Source of the DNA: Pochonia chlamydosporia 170
Taxonomy: Eukaryota > Ascomycota > Sordariomycetes > Hypocreales > Clavicipitaceae
DNA length: 64,000 bases
Direction: 5' to 3'
NCBI RefSeq assembly: GCF_001653235.2
Contig: NC_035792.1
Location: 5,022,001-5,086,000, forward strand
Made by a program: the position numbers and the translations under genes. Under the pieces are notes generated by a model. The model ran no database searches. It saw nothing but the letters and a program-made list of their open reading frames with translations, and was not told the DNA's origin. Below, one piece after another: positions 45,603 through 56,884 of the stretch (positions within the stretch are counted from its first letter, which is position 1; each line of letters opens with the position of its first letter).

Positions 45603-46508
45603 ATGTTTGAGACATTTCAACCTTTTACTGTCACCACCCAAGAGACTCCAGAGCGTGTCTCGATCAGCGGTATCAGGAGCGGCAACGCAGATAGTGGCCT
45701 ACCGCCTTTGCTCCTCCTTCATGGATTTCCTCAAAGCCGCCACATATGGCACCGTGTTGCATCTCATCTGATTGCAAAATACACCGTGGTGATTCCAGAT
45801 CTTCGTGGCTATGGAGAATCGTCCAAGCCTACAGATGTGTCGGCATACGCCAAAAGCGCTATGGCCCGAGACTGCGTTGTCGTCATGAACGAGCTTGGAT
45901 TCAAAGAGTCCTTCTTTGTCTGCGCTCATGATCGGGGGGCGCGTGTCACGCACAAACTCTGTGTTGACTATCCGGAAAGGGTGCAAAAGGCTATTCTGTT
46001 AGACATTTGTCCGACCCTAGCCATGTACTCGGTCAAGGATCCGGCGTTCGCAATGTCGTACTTTCACTGGTTCTTGTTGATCCAAAAGGAGCCGCTGCCC
46101 GAAACTCTTCTGTTGGCTTGTCCCCGGAGATTTGCAGAACTGTTTATGGGGGGAAGACAGAAAAGAGGACTAGACATTTTTGACGAGCAGTGCTTTGAGC
46201 ATTATGTCAAGAACCTCAGCGATCCCGCCACTGTGCATGCAATGTGTCAGGACTACCGAGCCAGTGCGACATTAGATTTGGAGGAGGCGCGGGCCGACCT
46301 GCGTCGCGGGAGACTAGTACGCAGTCCTCTGAGAGTTCTATGGGCTAATTCCGGCGTCATGGAGACCTGTTTTGAGACTATCAAAGAGTGGCAAGCGGTG
46401 GTAGAAACAGGTGTTGAGGTGAGTGGCCACGGCATTGTATCGGGCCATTACATCCCAGAGGATGCGCCGAACGACGTTGTGTCACACATATTAGACTTTT
46501 TGGTCTAG
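45603..46508 (+). CDS. Fluoroacetate/haloacetate dehalogenase-like alpha/beta hydrolase
   Basis: A 301-residue intronless cytosolic hydrolase. The oxyanion motif HGFPQ is at 40-44. The nucleophile motif AHDRGARV gives Asp110, followed by Arg111 and Arg114, which bind the carboxylate in fluoroacetate dehalogenases. Asp134 (ILLDI), His155-Trp156 (YFHWF) and Tyr218 follow, and a late His282 (GHYIPEDAP) completes the set. These match, almost number for number, the residues known in the Rhodopseudomonas palustris enzyme (D110, R111, R114, D134, H155, W156, Y219, H280, from memory). The reaction would be hydrolysis of a haloacetate to glycolate and halide. An epoxide hydrolase of the same fold would normally lack the paired Arg and the His-Trp. 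It sits between two regulators in the organic-acid block. Confidence 0.87.
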   Translation: MFETFQPFTVTTQETPERVSISGIRSGNADSGLPPLLLLHGFPQSRHIWHRVASHLIAKYTVVIPDLRGYGESSKPTDVSAYAKSAMARDCVVVMNELGFKESFFVCAHDRGARVTHKLCVDYPERVQKAILLDICPTLAMYSVKDPAFAMSYFHWFLLIQKEPLPETLLLACPRRFAELFMGGRQKRGLDIFDEQCFEHYVKNLSDPATVHAMCQDYRASATLDLEEARADLRRGRLVRSPLRVLWANSGVMETCFETIKEWQAVVETGVEVSGHGIVSGHYIPEDAPNDVVSHILDFLV

Positions 46509-46564
46509 AACACGGTTTCATTGGCTTGATATAGATTACACTCATCAAACTGCTTGCCCAACTA

Positions 46565-48977
46565 TTACAGCCCAAACCGGTCTCCAAAATTTTGCATGTA
46601 CATATCCCATTCCGCGCTGTCAAAGAATTGCCCTGATGTCTCCAGGCCCAAGTTCTGATCCAGCATGGTCTCCCACCCACTTGGATAAGCAGAGGCTGAG
46701 GCCGAATCAAAACCAAAGTCTGGCCCAGAGTATTGCAGGACTGGGTGCCGATCTGTGATAACTTCTGACAGCGGACCATCTACAGTGGCCCGTTCATATA
46801 TGATATCTCCTGGATGATTCGCAGAGTTTTGGCCGATATCCAACGTGTACCTCCGTCGCTTGCTGCGAGCACGAGAGGGTTGTTCTTCCGCGGGCTGCGT
46901 AGCTTCTTCGATCGTCTGAGAATGGATGAGGGAATTGCCGCGGCTGCTAGGCGTTGCCTCGTCAAGTGAAATTTCCGTGCCAGTTCGGGACGTCAACCTG
47001 GAGAGGAGCGAATTCAGAGCTGCTCGACAATGCCGCGCGCTGGTCCAGTCTTGGCCCATACTGTCTAGAATGATAAGGACATCATTCATGTCACTGGTGA
47101 CGCCCAAATTAGCAACCGCCTTGAGCAACGTGCTGTGCGACACCGATGTACGGTTAAAGACAAAACGTGCGACAGAGAATAACTTACTTTTGGGCCTTGT
47201 GAAATGGGTAAAGATTCAGCAGACTTGCAAACGCAATGACGAGTCCCGCCATCCACGTAGCGGACAGGGTGGTCGGCCAGGCAAACAGCGCAGGATGGTC
47301 TTGTACTTGGGGTCTTCGAAGGCTCCGCACGATTGCTCTACTGGCGCTCAGTGCAGATTGGATACTGGATCGAAATTCTATTCGGTGAGTTGGCAGGGAA
47401 AGAGGAGAGCGGTTGACGAAGAGCACCAAGTGCTGGTACATCGTCACAAAGTACGGGCTGAATTCCAGCGCGGGACAAGACGACTGAGAATTGTTCTCTT
47501 GCAGCGTCAGGGGCAGGCCATTCCACCACGACTGGATCCGCGACGAGAGGTCAAGAACTTGATCCCATGTCACGTATCGATTATGTATCGACGTGTGAAA
47601 CAGGTCAAAGGCAACCCCGCATAACCGAGAATACCTCACGAGGTAGCCCAGGACAAACTCACCAGCCTCTCTTGGGGCTGTTTTGTGGTGCCGAGTAGGG
47701 CTCTCGGCCTCAATACTGTTGACATTCGCATCATGTGCATCAACAGGTGTTGCGTCGTGCCTAGTCTCATTCTCACATCTAGCGGAAGCGGCTGAGGGAC
47801 GACCGACGGCGTGACCCCTAGGCAGATGCGCCGTGATTTCATCGCCACCGTCCGCCGGTAGACTATTACTAGACTTCGGCTGACATTCCTTGACCGGGTT
47901 GTGAAGCTCTGCCATTCCAGGTATGCACACGTCAACCTCAGTGTCCTTTATAGCCGGGGGATGGCCTAGCAGGAGGCTGAGCTGTCGATCGAGGATGTAA
48001 GCACACCAGAAGATCCTTTGCCGGATGTCACACGCATCACGAGATAGTTGAATGTAACGAAACGGGCATCGATGCAGCCCGCAATGGTAAAGTATCCTGG
48101 TAAGTGTACCATGCACAGTCGATGCTGCTCGCAGAGCCATCCTCTTAATGAGATACACCTCCACCGCCAGCAGTGCTTGCAGCGAAGGGAGATCATGGCC
48201 ACTAGACACAACTCCGAGAAGGTTTATCAGAGCTGTAGTGGACGAGATGCGACACGAAACATCAAGCTGGGCCAAACCTTCTAAGGAGTCAGCAGCAATG
48301 TTGAAGACACATTGAAATGTCACGGCCTGGGTCATTCGAGTGCGAATCCCAGGTATGTCCTGGTGCTCTTTAACGGGAACATTTCCACCTCGGTCGTAAA
48401 AGCCATCCACTTGGTCAAAGAACGTCCGTCCATGGAGAAAGGGGAAGAAGGGATGCCACTTTTTAAAATAGCGGACAAGAAGGTCTCTTGCGACGGCGGC
48501 AGACGGAGGCAGGCCGATGCCTGAGGCGGCGATGCCATACGAAAGACCGACCGTGGGCGGCACCAATGTTGAAGAACCTTGAGTCCCCGGTTGACCGAGG
48601 AAGTTGCTTGCTGCTGTATTCAAGGAGTCTTGTATAGCTGCCTCTTCGACTCTTTGCTCCTGCAGGTTTTCGGACGCAAGCACGTAGTCATGAGCGGAAT
48701 CTGGTGCTCCCTGGCTCTGGGGTTCGGTTACATGCACTCTCCTCTGCGCGTCACTGTGCATGAGACCGCTACCAATCTCGTCAGACGGGCTATGGCTGGA
48801 TGCAGGTAGCAATGTCGCAAAAGCGCGAAAGACTGTGTTCGCGAAGAAAATCCCACTTGCACTGCCGATAAATTCACTCTTGTCGGGCCGTGGTGCCACA
48901 AATGAACCAATCTCGATCGGAGGAATAGGAATAGGTAGGCTGGAATTCGCTGGTCTACCGCTTGCTGGGCCAGGCAT
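46565..48977 (-). CDS. Fungal-specific transcription factor lacking a visible zinc cluster
   Basis: A 785-residue protein from exons 47188-48977 and 46565-47132 (55-nt intron, GTAAGT donor). The middle homology domain of Zn2Cys6 regulators is clear: LLVRYFKKWHPFFPFLHGRTF, then RIFWCAYILDRQLSLLLGHPPAIKDTEVDVCIP, then YVTWDQVLDLSSRIQSWWNGLP. A basic SRARSKRRR lies near the C-terminus and could be a nuclear signal. No Cys6 cluster precedes the domain. I start at the first ATG (48977); the frame runs a little further upstream without an ATG and then meets the AT-rich transposon block. The N-terminal DNA-binding exon may have been lost or lies in an unrecognised upstream exon. It converges with the dehalogenase-like gene (56 bp). 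Confidence 0.75.
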
Positions 48978-49971
48978 TATGCAGGTGCTAGGCACGTCAC
49001 ACAACAGACCGGAAAATAAGTCCAGAGATCCTGTATTTCGGTGTTGCTTGATACAGTGTTCTTTGGGCCAGCGTAGCTCACATTGTAACGGGTAACAGTT
49101 ATCGGTTGTTCTTTTTGCCGATTTTAGTCTATTCCAAACATCACGTTAGGTGCGATCAGAGGCTTGTAATGTTTACCGTTCCCCGCAGCATATTATTAGA
49201 TAGATTGCCTAGTTATAAGATTACATAATACAAATATATAGTAATAACCCTTAAATATCTTTAACGTGAGTGCATAACAAGTGGGCTAATATAATATAAG
49301 AGAAAGAGCTGCTATAGTGTAAAAGGTAGAGCCTTTTAGAGTAAAAGGGAGGTTTAATTATGCGCGGGAATAAAACGGAAATAAGGTTAGTATACAAATA
49401 TAATACAAATATAACCTTAGTTAAAAGTAGCTTAGAATAATAGCTTATTAGGTAAGCAATTATCATAGAATATAATTTGGGAATAGTACAAAAATATTAG
49501 GAGCTATCCTAATAAAAGAGTAACTGCGAGTAGCAGGCACTATGCTGCTATCCTGCTTCTAGTATAAAGGGGTAAGAGAAGAGCTTCTTAGATTTAAGAA
49601 GGTTAGAGATTAAGACTATTACTATTCTAGCTGCTAGATATCTACTATTTTGCTATAAATATAAGATTTATAACAAGCACTATAATAGTAGTAGATAAAG
49701 CTAGGTAGCAGTAATAGGGTATATTATATTTAAGACTAAAGCTTGCTCCTATATATGTATATATAAAGCGCTAGTAATATGCAAGCAAAGGGGTAATAAT
49801 ACACAGTAGAGAGTAGAGTATTACTTATGCGCGCGTGCACCTTATAATTATCCTCCCTTTATAACTAGGCGCCTAAATAGCTTTATTAGCTATCTGCTAG
49901 CTATTAGATAGCATAATATTATATTATTATTATAATAAAGTAACCTTTATTATTATAATTTAGTTACTATA
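48978..49971. other. Boundary of the AT-rich block
   Basis: From about 49100 the composition shifts abruptly to very AT-rich, TpA-dense sequence, as produced by repeat-induced point mutation. Most of 49150-49971 shows no domain that I can name, and it probably includes an older degraded repeat. The last bases are the TA next to the pogo-type element. Confidence 0.5.
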
Positions 49972-50279
49972 ACGTACTCCACAAGCGAGCTAGACACACA
50001 AGCAAGCTAGACACCTTACTAGATTGATAGACCTTTCCTCCTTTAATATTGTATTTCTCCACTAAATACTATAGATTTATTAAGCAAAGAGAGCCAAATA
50101 GTCTTAGCTATTAAAGCTATCTAGAATACTCCCAAACTAAGCATTTAAGCTACAGCAAAGATCTATATAGTACCCTATAGTACGTTAAGTACTTATATTA
50201 AGGGAATTAATACGCAATATAATACTATGCCTAATTCTTAAAAACTTATAAATCTAGAGGAATTAATAATTATTAGATA

Positions 50280-50284
50280 TATTC
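50280..50284. repeat. Left target-site duplication of the Copia element
   Basis: The 5-bp TATTC directly precedes the left LTR and is repeated at 55328-55332 directly after the right LTR. Five base pairs is the usual Copia duplication. Confidence 0.92.
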
Positions 50285-50502
50285 TATCACGAAAGTGCAG
50301 TTATGGACGACATAGATGTGGATTATGATCCTTAATCTCTTCTATCTAGTAAGGGTTATCTATAACTTTTTATAGTAATCTAAATAGCTTTCCCAGCTAT
50401 TGTCTGTATATTTTAGGTGGCTGGCCAGCTATCAGGTGGTTGGGCTAGCTCTATTTAAGGCTTAGCGCCTGCAGACGCTATTAAATCCTATTTATTGTGA
50501 TA
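50285..50502 (-). repeat. Left LTR (3' LTR of the minus-strand Copia)
   Basis: A 218-bp repeat with terminal TATCACG and TGTGATA, RIP-altered from TGTCACG and CGTGACA. It aligns along its whole length with 55110-55327; the differences are mainly C/T and G/A transitions. A GGGGGG-type polypurine tract lies directly inside it on the minus strand (CCCCCC at 50505-50510), which marks it as the 3' LTR. Confidence 0.92.
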
Positions 50503-53500
50503 TACCCCCCTAGATTATATCGCGTTTAGCGATGTAAGCTGTAAGTTTGCTACTTAAAGCTATTCTAAGTCCTTAGCGCTTGAATTTTCGTGCCGTTTAA
50601 TAAGGCTAATAATATCTATAAGCCCTAGTTACTTAACAAATTAACTAAATCTTTGACCTAATAGAGCCTTTATTAGTCTATCTGCTAGATTATTTGCGCT
50701 TTTAATGTATATAATATTAAAGCTGCCTTTCTAATAGACCTAATAAATCTAACTGCTATTTATATTAATGTGCCTTAATAATGTTTTTATTCTTAGAAGG
50801 TTACTATTAACTAGCTGTATAGTCTGCTAGTTATTATATTAAATAGTTAGTTTTTTATCTAGTTAAAGGTCTAGCTGCTAAAATAGGCGTTAAGTTGCTA
50901 TAACCTCTTTTACAGTATGTATAAATACAAGTAACTTAGCTTTAGTTAATAATGTTATTATTATGGCTTGTTTATTTGCAGTCTAGCTAATAGGTCTATT
51001 AAATAGGACTATTATTAAACCCTATAATAATTTTTAAGTTATCTAGTTATTTGTAAAAGCTATATCTACTGCAATCTAAAGGTCTAAGCTATTACTGCTA
51101 TTGCTATTAAATTCTATTGTAAGAAACCTTATTATATATAGGTATTTAAGAACCTAATTTGCGATCTTTTGATAATATTCTAATAGGTTAAATAAGAACT
51201 TAGCTAACTTGGCTATAGACTTTATAATATCTAGCCTTATTATAATTGCAATGTAATTAATAGAGCTAGTAGTCTATTAGAATAGGTAGATTTGTGCACC
51301 TAAGGCCTATCTGTTATTAGGCTGCAGCTAGTTTCTAGGCATTAGATTTCCTTTATAGGTCTCTCTTCTAGCTATCTTAAACCTTATAATAATATTCTTA
51401 ATGTATAAGTCCTAATATAGCTATAGCTTCTTTGCAAGCTAGTCTTAAAGGACTTAGATACTAAGAAACTAATATAAAGCTCTAAGGTCCTTTATATTAT
51501 ATACCTTTTTAAGGTTTTATATTATTTAATCTGCTAGATCTAAATTAGCTTGCCTATATAACATAATAATATTATCTATATAAAAGAAGATAGTAATAGC
51601 TATATTATTAAAGATGTATAGATCTTTTGTATATAGTAATAGTCCTAGTTAATAGAAGGTTTAACTAAGGTCTTATTGCCATAATAATAGCAACCTTCTT
51701 AATCTATATAGCGCTTTTAATAGCTTTAGTAGCTAACTAGGTCTTTAGAATCCTTCTAGAAACATTATATAGACCTCTTTATCTATAAAGCTATTAGTAA
51801 AGGCATTAACTATATCTAGCTGCCTTACTTCTAGGTTAAATTTAGCTATTATTGCTATTAATATTTAAAAGCTTTTTCTAGCTAAGGTTACTATATAAGT
51901 TTCCTTTTAATTAATTAGTTAAAGGTCTTCTTATATGCATAACTAGGCTTTAAACTTTATTAGATAATTATGCTTATTAAACTTATATTTAAAGACCTAA
52001 GTTAATAGTAGTAGTTACTAATTTACTTAGTTATATTAGATTAGTTAAAAAGTGCCTTAAGTTTGCAAGCTATTAAATTTACCTGCTATAGCTTGCTTAA
52101 ATTTAGGTTTATATGGATAACCCTTAAGTTCTTTCTAATTTCTTAGTTCTAGTGGAAGGCTTTATCTATAAGGCCTTTCCTTTCTTCTAATACTAAAGCT
52201 ACTTAGAAAAGCTTAGTTATTAGCTGCCTTTTTGCTTAGCTTCTTATTTTGCTGTAACCTTTAAGGTTTAGGTTATTAACTGCCTTAGTCTATAGAAGCT
52301 AGCATTAGAAGATCTTAATTATAGTAGTTAGGGCTATTTAAAGTTAATAGGAGGTCTTTTAGTTTAGATCTAGATAACTAACTTTCTTTCTAACTATATA
52401 TATCTTATTGTGTTATATTAACTATAATAGTAGAATAGATATTATTAATTTCTTTATAGTTAGATTTATCTTTAATATATTAAGGTAGTTAGACCTTAAT
52501 ACGTTAATTTATTAGTTATTAGATATCTAATAATTAGTAAAAGGTCTTTTTATTAAAGGTTATATCTCTAACTCTTCTAACCTTAGATTTTAAAGGAATC
52601 TATACTTAGAATATATTAGTGGAATTATATCTAACTAGATATCTAATTTTAGCGTGGGCCTTTATCTTTAGAGCCTATTTTTAGATGCCTTAAAGAGCTT
52701 TCTTAGTTATTAGGTAAGCTCTATAGCTAAATGCTTAAAGGTGTATTATATTAGGTTAAATTTCCTAATATCTAGTATTACGGTTATTTTCCTGTAACTA
52801 CTGCTATAGCTATTAGAAGGGAGATTTCTAACCTATTACTTGCTATAGTAATAAGTTATATAAATAAATAGCAGTCTTCTAATATTCTAGCTATAGTTTA
52901 GCTAGAAGGTTAGCTACTAGCTGTATTAATTAAGCTTTTAAGCTAATAACTCTGCTAGACCTTTCTATAGCGCTATTTTAAGCAGGCATATATCCTACGG
53001 TTAGTTTATCTTAAATTCTAGCTTAATTAACCTAAGCTTTATATGTAGATTATAGGCTATAGTTATTATCTTAATAGATTTAGCATAGGCCTAGTTAATA
53101 CTGCTATTAGATATAAGCTTTAAATGCTTATAACATTCTAATAAGAGTATCTTAGTTAAATCTCTCTAGTAGATAGATATAGATAGTACTAGTAAATTTA
53201 TTCTTAACTAGTAAAGCTGCTTCCTTTCTATTATAGCTTATTGTGAGCTAAAAGGTATTAATATAAATTCTCTAGAAGGGGCGCAAGCTCTTTGTCTAGG
53301 GGCTCCTTTAAGATATCTGCCTTTTTAGCTATACAGTTAAGTATGCCTTACAGTTAATTTAAAGAGGTCCCTATATATAAGCTCTAATAGTTCCTTTAAC
53401 TAGATATTTAAGACTAATAGCATTTAAATAACCTAGCTATTAATGCTATAGTTTAGCTTTAGCTATCTACTATAGCTATAGTTCCCTTAATAATTAGAAG

Positions 53501-55109
53501 CTTCTAATTAGTTTTATTTAATCTAGTAGGTTATATTTAATTACTAGTTATTAGAAGTAATACCTTATGTGGAAGATAACTTTAGTGTTCTTTGTTATAG
53601 CTCCTATTGCTAGGTTCTAATTATATCCCTTTTTAAGAAAGAGGTCTAGAGATGCTACGTTTATATAGAAGGTTAGAATATATATAACCTTTTATAATAG
53701 AAATAGTCCTCCTTAAATTTATAGATAGACCTTTCTATAGCCTTTAATTTTAAGGCTACTATTACTAGCAAAAGCGACTTCTATCTGCTTATTAGGCTAA
53801 TAGTTAACTAACCTATTAAGGTTATTATAGATATATGTGTCTAATCTAGAATCTAATATAAAAGAGTCTCTAAGAGGATAGATCTTTTCTTAACTTGCTT
53901 AGATTAATAATACTGCTAGCTCTATTAGATCTATTTAATCCTTTTAATCTAGTTAATTAATAGCACTATATTAGCCTATAAAGGCTATGCCTCTAATGTC
54001 CTAACTTTTAGACTAACTAGGTTATTAACTAGCTGCTTGTTATAATATCTAGTTAACTTTTTTCTTAGTAGCTAGGTCTTATAGCTTTTATTAAACCTTA
54101 GCTTTAATAGCTATATTAGGTTTCTAATTAGCTAGTCTTACCTCTTTAACTAAATACTAATACTTTACATATTAGTAGTATAGGCTATAGATATATTAAT
54201 ATTAGGATTTCTTTTTGGCTTTTTCTTCTTTATTCTCTGTAGCTTCTTTGGTTAATAGAGTTTATAGGCTTTTCTCTTATTAGAATGTTACTATAAATGC
54301 GCTCTTGCTAGCAGTAACCTTCTAACTATAATAGTTATATTTAAATAGGTTACTAATCTTAATGCTATTAGGAATCTTCTTCTACTAGCCTTCCTTAGCA
54401 GTATTTACTTTATTCCTAATCCTATTATTCTAGTAATCTAAAAATATAGGATTAATTAAAGCTACTAAAGTAAGAAAGTTAAGTATTAGGCGTAAGTTTT
54501 TTGTGTTAGGTAGATCTAGCTGCTTGGCTTCTATTAGGACTTTCTGCTAACTAGTAACCTAGGTTTTAATTTTTGTATAGTTTAGTGCTTTAAGTACTAG
54601 CTTATACCTTGCTAGGACTTCTTTTTCTTATTTCTAAGAAGTAGGTTTAAGATAGGCTTTAAGCAGTAATAGCTACTCTATAATATTAGTCTCTAGAGCA
54701 ATTATATTATAGTAGTTACCTACTATTAATATAATATATTATTAGATGCTTACTAGAGCCTTTTAGTAGCGTATATAGCTTTATAGTTCTATATAATACT
54801 TAGTAGTAAGGAAATTAAGCCTCTTAAATTAACTATTATCTAGGTTAGCAAGACTTACTGCTCTAGCTTCTATATTACTGGGCTGTAGCTTATTTGGCTT
54901 CTTAATTTCCTTCCTGCTAGCTATATCTAGGTCTAAGCTGTACTAGATACCCTTAATTATAGCTAGTTTCTTAATAATTAATATCTACTATTTCCAGTTA
55001 GCTAGGCCTTATAGGCTTAACTGGGAAGAACCTTCTAGTTAATCTATAGTAGCGTTTATATAGTTAAGTAATTTACAGTAGAAAGATAGGTGTAGACTAG
55101 GCTTATAAC

Positions 55110-55327
55110 TATTACAAAAGTGTAGTTATAGACAATATAGATGTGGATTATAATCCTTAATCTCTTCTATCTAGTAAGGGTTATTTATAACTTTTTATAG
55201 TAATCTAAATAGCTTTTCTAGCTATTATCTGTATATTTTAGGTGGCTAGCCAGCTATTAGGTGGTTAGGCTAGCTCTATTTAAGGCTTAGCGCCTGCAGA
55301 CGCTGTTAAATCCTATTTATCGTGACA
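55110..55327 (-). repeat. Right LTR (5' LTR of the minus-strand Copia)
   Basis: 218 bp, from TATTACAAAAG to ATCGTGACA, matching the left LTR in length and order. Its right end still shows the unmutated CGTGACA. The two LTRs differ at several positions, almost all transitions consistent with RIP. Confidence 0.92.
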
Positions 55328-55332
55328 TATTC
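55328..55332. repeat. Right target-site duplication of the Copia element
   Basis: TATTC, identical to 50280-50284. Removing the Copia plus one copy rejoins the transposase reading frame of the older pogo-type element. Confidence 0.92.
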
Positions 55333-56884
55333 TTAACCTAGACTTAAGATTATTTCCTTCCTAGCTTAGTAGTATATAAGATATAGTAAATTGCCTACTT
55401 GCTAATTATAACGTGCCTCCTATAGGAGTTAACTAGGCTTTAAACTTTATTAAGTGCTAACTATAGCTATCTATATATTTTACACGTTAATATAACTATT
55501 AGAGAGCCTTATATAAAGATCTAAAGATAATTAAACCTTAGTTTAAGCTTATATATAATATTATTATAAAATATAGCATATAAGATAAGGATTTTTATAA
55601 CTTTAATAAGACTAGCTTTATAATAGGCATAATCTTAACTATAATAGTAATTATAAGCTTAGATAGACGTGGCAAGCTAAGTTTAGCTTAACTAGGTAAT
55701 AGAAAATAGGTTTTAGTACTCTAATCTATTAATTCCTAAGGTAAAGCTATCCTACTATTTATTATAGCTATAGGGTAATATTACCTTAGAAACTAGTATA
55801 AAGATAGCGCGCTACTAAAGGATTAGGTTATCTCTATAACTTATAATAGCTAGACTATAAATAAGAAAGCTATAGATTAGATCTAGCACTTTAAAAAGTA
55901 TACTAAACCTAAAAGTTATAGTGCATATTAACTTCTTATCCTAGATAGATATAAAAGTTACTACTTAACTAAATTTAAAGTCTTCTATAAAGACTATAAG
56001 ATTATTACGCTTTATATGCTATCTTATTTATTCTATATTCTTTAGCTATTAGATATTAGCTATTTTAGGCTGCTAAAGAAGGCATATAGCAAAGAAATTA
56101 AAGGACTTATAAGAGTATATATTATATATATTATACAAGCTAACTTCTTTCCCACGTTTTATACTACCTTTAAAGCTATAATAACTAAAGAAAATATCTA
56201 AGAAGCTTTTAGAGGTATAGGACTTATTCTATTTAATCTAAATAATATCTTATTACATCTAGATATAAGGCTATAAACTCTAATACTAGTTAAAGAGGCA
56301 CCTAAGCTACTAAATCTATAGGTTCTAAAGACCCTAAATAACCTAACTAAGGTAACTTTATAGACTAACTATATTAAAAGATAAATTAGTTACTATTAGG
56401 AAAGGTTACTAATATTAATTTTAGACGCTATAGATTAATTTGTGAAGAGTATATACAAAATAATACACAAGATAACCCTCTTAAAGGCTAAGGTTAACTA
56501 ACTTTAAGAGGCAAATATACTACTAAGTAAGCAGCATAGAGCTAAAAAAACACATTTATGTTAAGGCAGTAGTATAACTATTGCTGAGGGATAAGCTCTT
56601 TAGGACTAGAATAATGTGGAAGAGCAGATACAGCAAGAAGATCGCAAAACTAGAGGTTACAAGCTCTGGGATAAGACAAAGGGATAGCAATATGGTGTGT
56701 GCGGTAAGACTAGTTATAATGCGCGCATATGTTAGACTAATATAGAAACATCTAATAAAGAGGATAGCAGTAAAGATTAAATTAATTTTATATATTATGG
56801 TTGTTCTTTTGTAAAATATCTGCAAGAAGGTGTAGTTAGGTAGCTAGCTCACTATACTAGCCAGCTCACTATGCACCTACGTTA

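Larger units (their letters stand above)
50285..55327 (-). mobile_element. Complete Ty1/Copia-type LTR retrotransposon, RIP-degraded
   Basis: A 5043-bp element with 218-bp LTRs at both ends and a perfect 5-bp target duplication. Orientation is minus, shown by the polypurine tract next to the left LTR and by the reading direction. The reverse transcriptase active-site region (51555-51600, minus) reads AITIFFYIDNIIML where YVDDI is expected; GAT-to-AAT is a RIP change. This places it in the RVT_2 (Copia) class. The interior is full of stops and CpA/TpG-to-TpA changes, so no open frame remains. It is inserted in the pogo-type transposase gene and therefore younger than it. It is a fungal element without an envelope-like part. 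Confidence 0.9.
49972..56882 (+). mobile_element. Fot1/pogo-type (Tc1/mariner, DDE_1) DNA transposon, RIP-degraded and split by a Copia element
   Basis: The element is bounded by inverted ends, ACGTA..AGCTAG at 49972 and a matching CTAGC..CTACGT ending at 56882, with TA on both outer sides (49970-49971, 56883-56884). Without the inserted Copia it is about 1.86 kb, the normal Fot1 size. The left part (about 50100-50284) keeps the N-terminal helix-turn-helix wording (NTPKLSI..., VPYSTLS). The right part (55328-56830) keeps the transposase: FNKTSF where DETGF is expected, LILDRYKSYY for LILDGHxSH, LxPLDISYFRLLKKAYSKE, FRGIGLILFN, and a C-terminal zinc knuckle YGVCGKTSYNARIC. Many stop codons and G-to-A changes inactivate it. 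Confidence 0.88.

Noticed and set aside
36084..48977. Classical secondary-metabolite cluster
   Set aside because: No polyketide synthase, peptide synthetase, terpene cyclase or P450 is present; the content fits acid transport and catabolism better.
49251..49466. Hydrophobic minus-strand frame that could look like a membrane protein
   Set aside because: It is a product of AT-rich RIP-degraded DNA; Ile, Leu and Tyr richness follows from composition.
56556..56825. Minus-strand 89-codon hydrophobic frame
   Set aside because: It is antisense to the C-terminal zinc-knuckle part of the pogo-type transposase.
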